Assembly: GCF_030651755.1 (NCBI RefSeq)
Contig: NZ_JAUSBZ010000011.1
Location: 1 to 52,428, forward strand
DNA: 52,428 bases
Reading direction: 5' to 3'
Source: Phenylobacterium sp.
GTDB taxonomy: Bacteria > Pseudomonadota > Alphaproteobacteria > Caulobacterales > Caulobacteraceae
Part shown: in pieces, positions 51,510-52,428 of the stretch
Layout: every line of letters starts with the position of its first letter
How positions within the stretch are numbered: the stretch's first letter is position 1
Program-made: the position numbers and the translations under genes
Notes under the pieces: generated by a model
Databases searched by the model: none
Told to the model about the DNA's origin: nothing
Seen by the model: the letters and a program-made list of their open reading frames with translations, nothing else

Positions 51510-51794
51510 ATGATCGCTCGTATCGCTGCTCTCGCCGCCATCGCGGCTGTCTCCCTCTCGGCCCCCGCCTTCGCCCAAGGCGTCAAGGTCCAGGTCGCCG
51601 GCAAGTCCGCCGAGCAGGTCCATGCCGACATCGTCAGCGCCGCCCGCACGGTTTGCCTGCGGGAAACCACCACCGAGACCTTCCGTCAGTCCGCCCAGGC
51701 CCGCTGCGTGAAGTCGACCGTGGAAGCCACCCTGGAAAAGGTCGGCGACTCCGATCTGGCCGCCGTGGCCGGCATGGAGCTGGCTCAGCGCTAG
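51510..51794 (+). CDS. UrcA family protein
   Basis: 94 residues. The signal peptide MIARIAALAAIAAVSLSAPAFAQ ends before VKVQVAGKSAEQVHADIVSAARTVC. Two cysteines (TVC and ARC) sit about 18 residues apart, as in the UrcA family, and may form a disulfide. UrcA proteins are short exported proteins of unknown role, frequent in Caulobacterales and Sphingomonadales. A strong intrinsic terminator follows. Confidence 0.87.
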   Translation: MIARIAALAAIAAVSLSAPAFAQGVKVQVAGKSAEQVHADIVSAARTVCLRETTTETFRQSAQARCVKSTVEATLEKVGDSDLAAVAGMELAQR

Positions 51795-51844
51795 ACCAGT
51801 CGGCGGGCTGGCCTTCACCGGCCGCCAGCGACCTCTGAACTTTG

Positions 51845-51872
51845 GAAAGGCCGACGGCGACGTCGGCCTTTC
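51845..51872 (+). terminator. Intrinsic terminator of urcA
   Basis: GAAAGGCCGACG and CGTCGGCCTTTC form a perfect 12-base stem closed by a GCGA tetraloop (GNRA type). The right arm carries TTT and is followed by TTG. It lies 50 bases after the urcA stop and before the next gene. Confidence 0.85.
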
Positions 51873-51923
51873 TTGCGTTCTGTGGGCGTGTTTCCATTCC
51901 TCCACACGCCAAGGGAGTCCAGC

Positions 51924-52241
51924 ATGGCTGACAGCGACCGTTTTCAAGTGATCAAGAACACCGAGGCGGGACGTTTCGAAGTTCGCCTCGGGGAGCATGT
52001 GGCCTTTGCCGAGTACCGGCTGCTGAAGACCGGAATCCTCTTTCCTCACACCGAGGTTCCCCCAGCGTTCGAGGGCCAGGGCGTCGGCTCCCTGCTGGTC
52101 CGCACGGCCCTGGACTACGCCCGGGCGCACAATCAGCCCGTGATGCCGGTCTGTCCGTTTTTCGCCAGCTACATCAAGCGGCACGCCGAGTATCAGGACC
52201 TGCTCCATCCCGACTACCGCAAGAGCCTGGGCCTCGACTGA
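51924..52241 (+). CDS. Small GNAT family N-acetyltransferase
   Basis: 105 residues from MADSDRFQVIKNTEAGRFEV. The domain fits the short Acetyltransf_CG/YjdJ type: HVAFAEYRLLKTGILFPHTEVPPAFEGQGVGSLLV, with the acetyl-CoA loop EGQGVGS, then MPVCPFFASYIKRHAEYQDLL. The target is unknown; members often have little ordinary acetyl-transfer activity shown. It lies alone after the urcA terminator. Confidence 0.88.
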   Translation: MADSDRFQVIKNTEAGRFEVRLGEHVAFAEYRLLKTGILFPHTEVPPAFEGQGVGSLLVRTALDYARAHNQPVMPVCPFFASYIKRHAEYQDLLHPDYRKSLGLD

Positions 52242-52338
52242 GCCGGGGCCGCACACGCGCCCGTTGATCAGACTTGGCGGGGGCGGACAACCTATTGTAG
52301 ATAGGTCGGGCTGTTTCTGTTTTGTTCGGGGGCGAACC

Positions 52339-52428
52339 TTGCGGGATTTTTGGGCCGCGGCGGTTCTGGCGGCGATGCTGATCCTTGCGCCGGCGGGCGG
52401 CGCGGGCGCCTCCGCGCCCGCCGATGAC
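52339..52428 (+). CDS. N-terminal fragment of an exported protein
   Basis: From TTG 52339 the frame is open to the window edge (30 residues): MRDFWAAAVLAAMLILAPAGGAGASAPADD, a clear signal peptide with an AGA-type cleavage zone. The Shine-Dalgarno is weak (GGGGGCG), so an ATG start further on is possible. Nothing of the mature protein is visible, so no function can be given. A short palindrome CCTAT-TGTAG-ATAGG lies at 52291-52305, upstream. Confidence 0.45.
   Translation, partial: MRDFWAAAVLAAMLILAPAGGAGASAPADD

Overview
The window is dense, very GC-rich DNA from an alphaproteobacterium, most likely a member of the Caulobacterales (Phenylobacterium or Caulobacter type). The pointers are an FzlA-type GST-fold division protein ending in the family's LDF tail, a class I (archaeal-type) lysyl-tRNA synthetase, a UrcA-family secreted protein, a zf-CHCC protein, an Omp25-like porin, a CYP153-like P450 and several PaaI thioesterases. 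The genus is inferred from gene content only.

Layout. 1-3236: end of a citrate synthase, a cation diffusion facilitator, and an overlapping fzlA-queG pair. 3393-7876: crotonase, TesB thioesterase and RfbC on the minus strand, a rhamnosyltransferase-like GT2, and ArgE. 8079-15308: hybrid histidine kinase, lipoprotein FKBP, threonine ammonia-lyase, a BcsL/FemAB-like acyltransferase, a two-NBD peptide ABC ATPase with an altered first Q-loop, and GmhB. 15453-18447: a ligase-associated DNA repair pair (ATP-dependent ligase and MBL-fold exonuclease) with a DUF3892 gene between them on the other strand. 18640-27047: a 34-residue peptide, two PaaI thioesterases, class I LysRS, a large zinc metalloprotease, and a MerR regulator, acyl-CoA dehydrogenase and OsmC run with a LiuR-like operator. 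27147-29869: a minus-strand run dcm-cysK-vsr. 29917-35226: a small lipoprotein, a mini-ModE, modABC with a candidate Mo-box, and a D-aminoacylase. 35307-41349: RecQ, a lower-GC orphan secreted protein, a P-loop kinase, a porin and a P450. 41464-45668: an accessory block of an MmeI-like type IIL restriction-modification enzyme, an RHH/ParE toxin-antitoxin pair and tRNA-Arg(CCG). 45752-52428: an ABC ATPase, zf-CHCC protein, RarD, Asd, a third PaaI thioesterase, a methyltransferase, a divergent histidine phosphatase, UrcA, a small GNAT and the start of a secreted protein.

Two families of dispersed palindromes recur, mostly between convergent genes. Family 1 has two copies in opposite orientation (3256-3380, 15318-15440). 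Family 2 has four copies (19698-19840, 27072-27210, 38937-39006, 47158-47279). One family 2 copy supplies the predicted C-terminus of Vsr.

I see no CRISPR array, prophage, transposase or replication origin. The most notable signals are: the Mo-box with a molybdate regulator and ATPase that both lack the usual Mo-binding domains; the type IIL enzyme whose specificity segment has lower GC than the rest of the gene; the nested palindromes of the toxin-antitoxin operator; dcm-cysK-vsr; the interrupted ligase/exonuclease pair; and the Q-to-P change in an ABC Q-loop.
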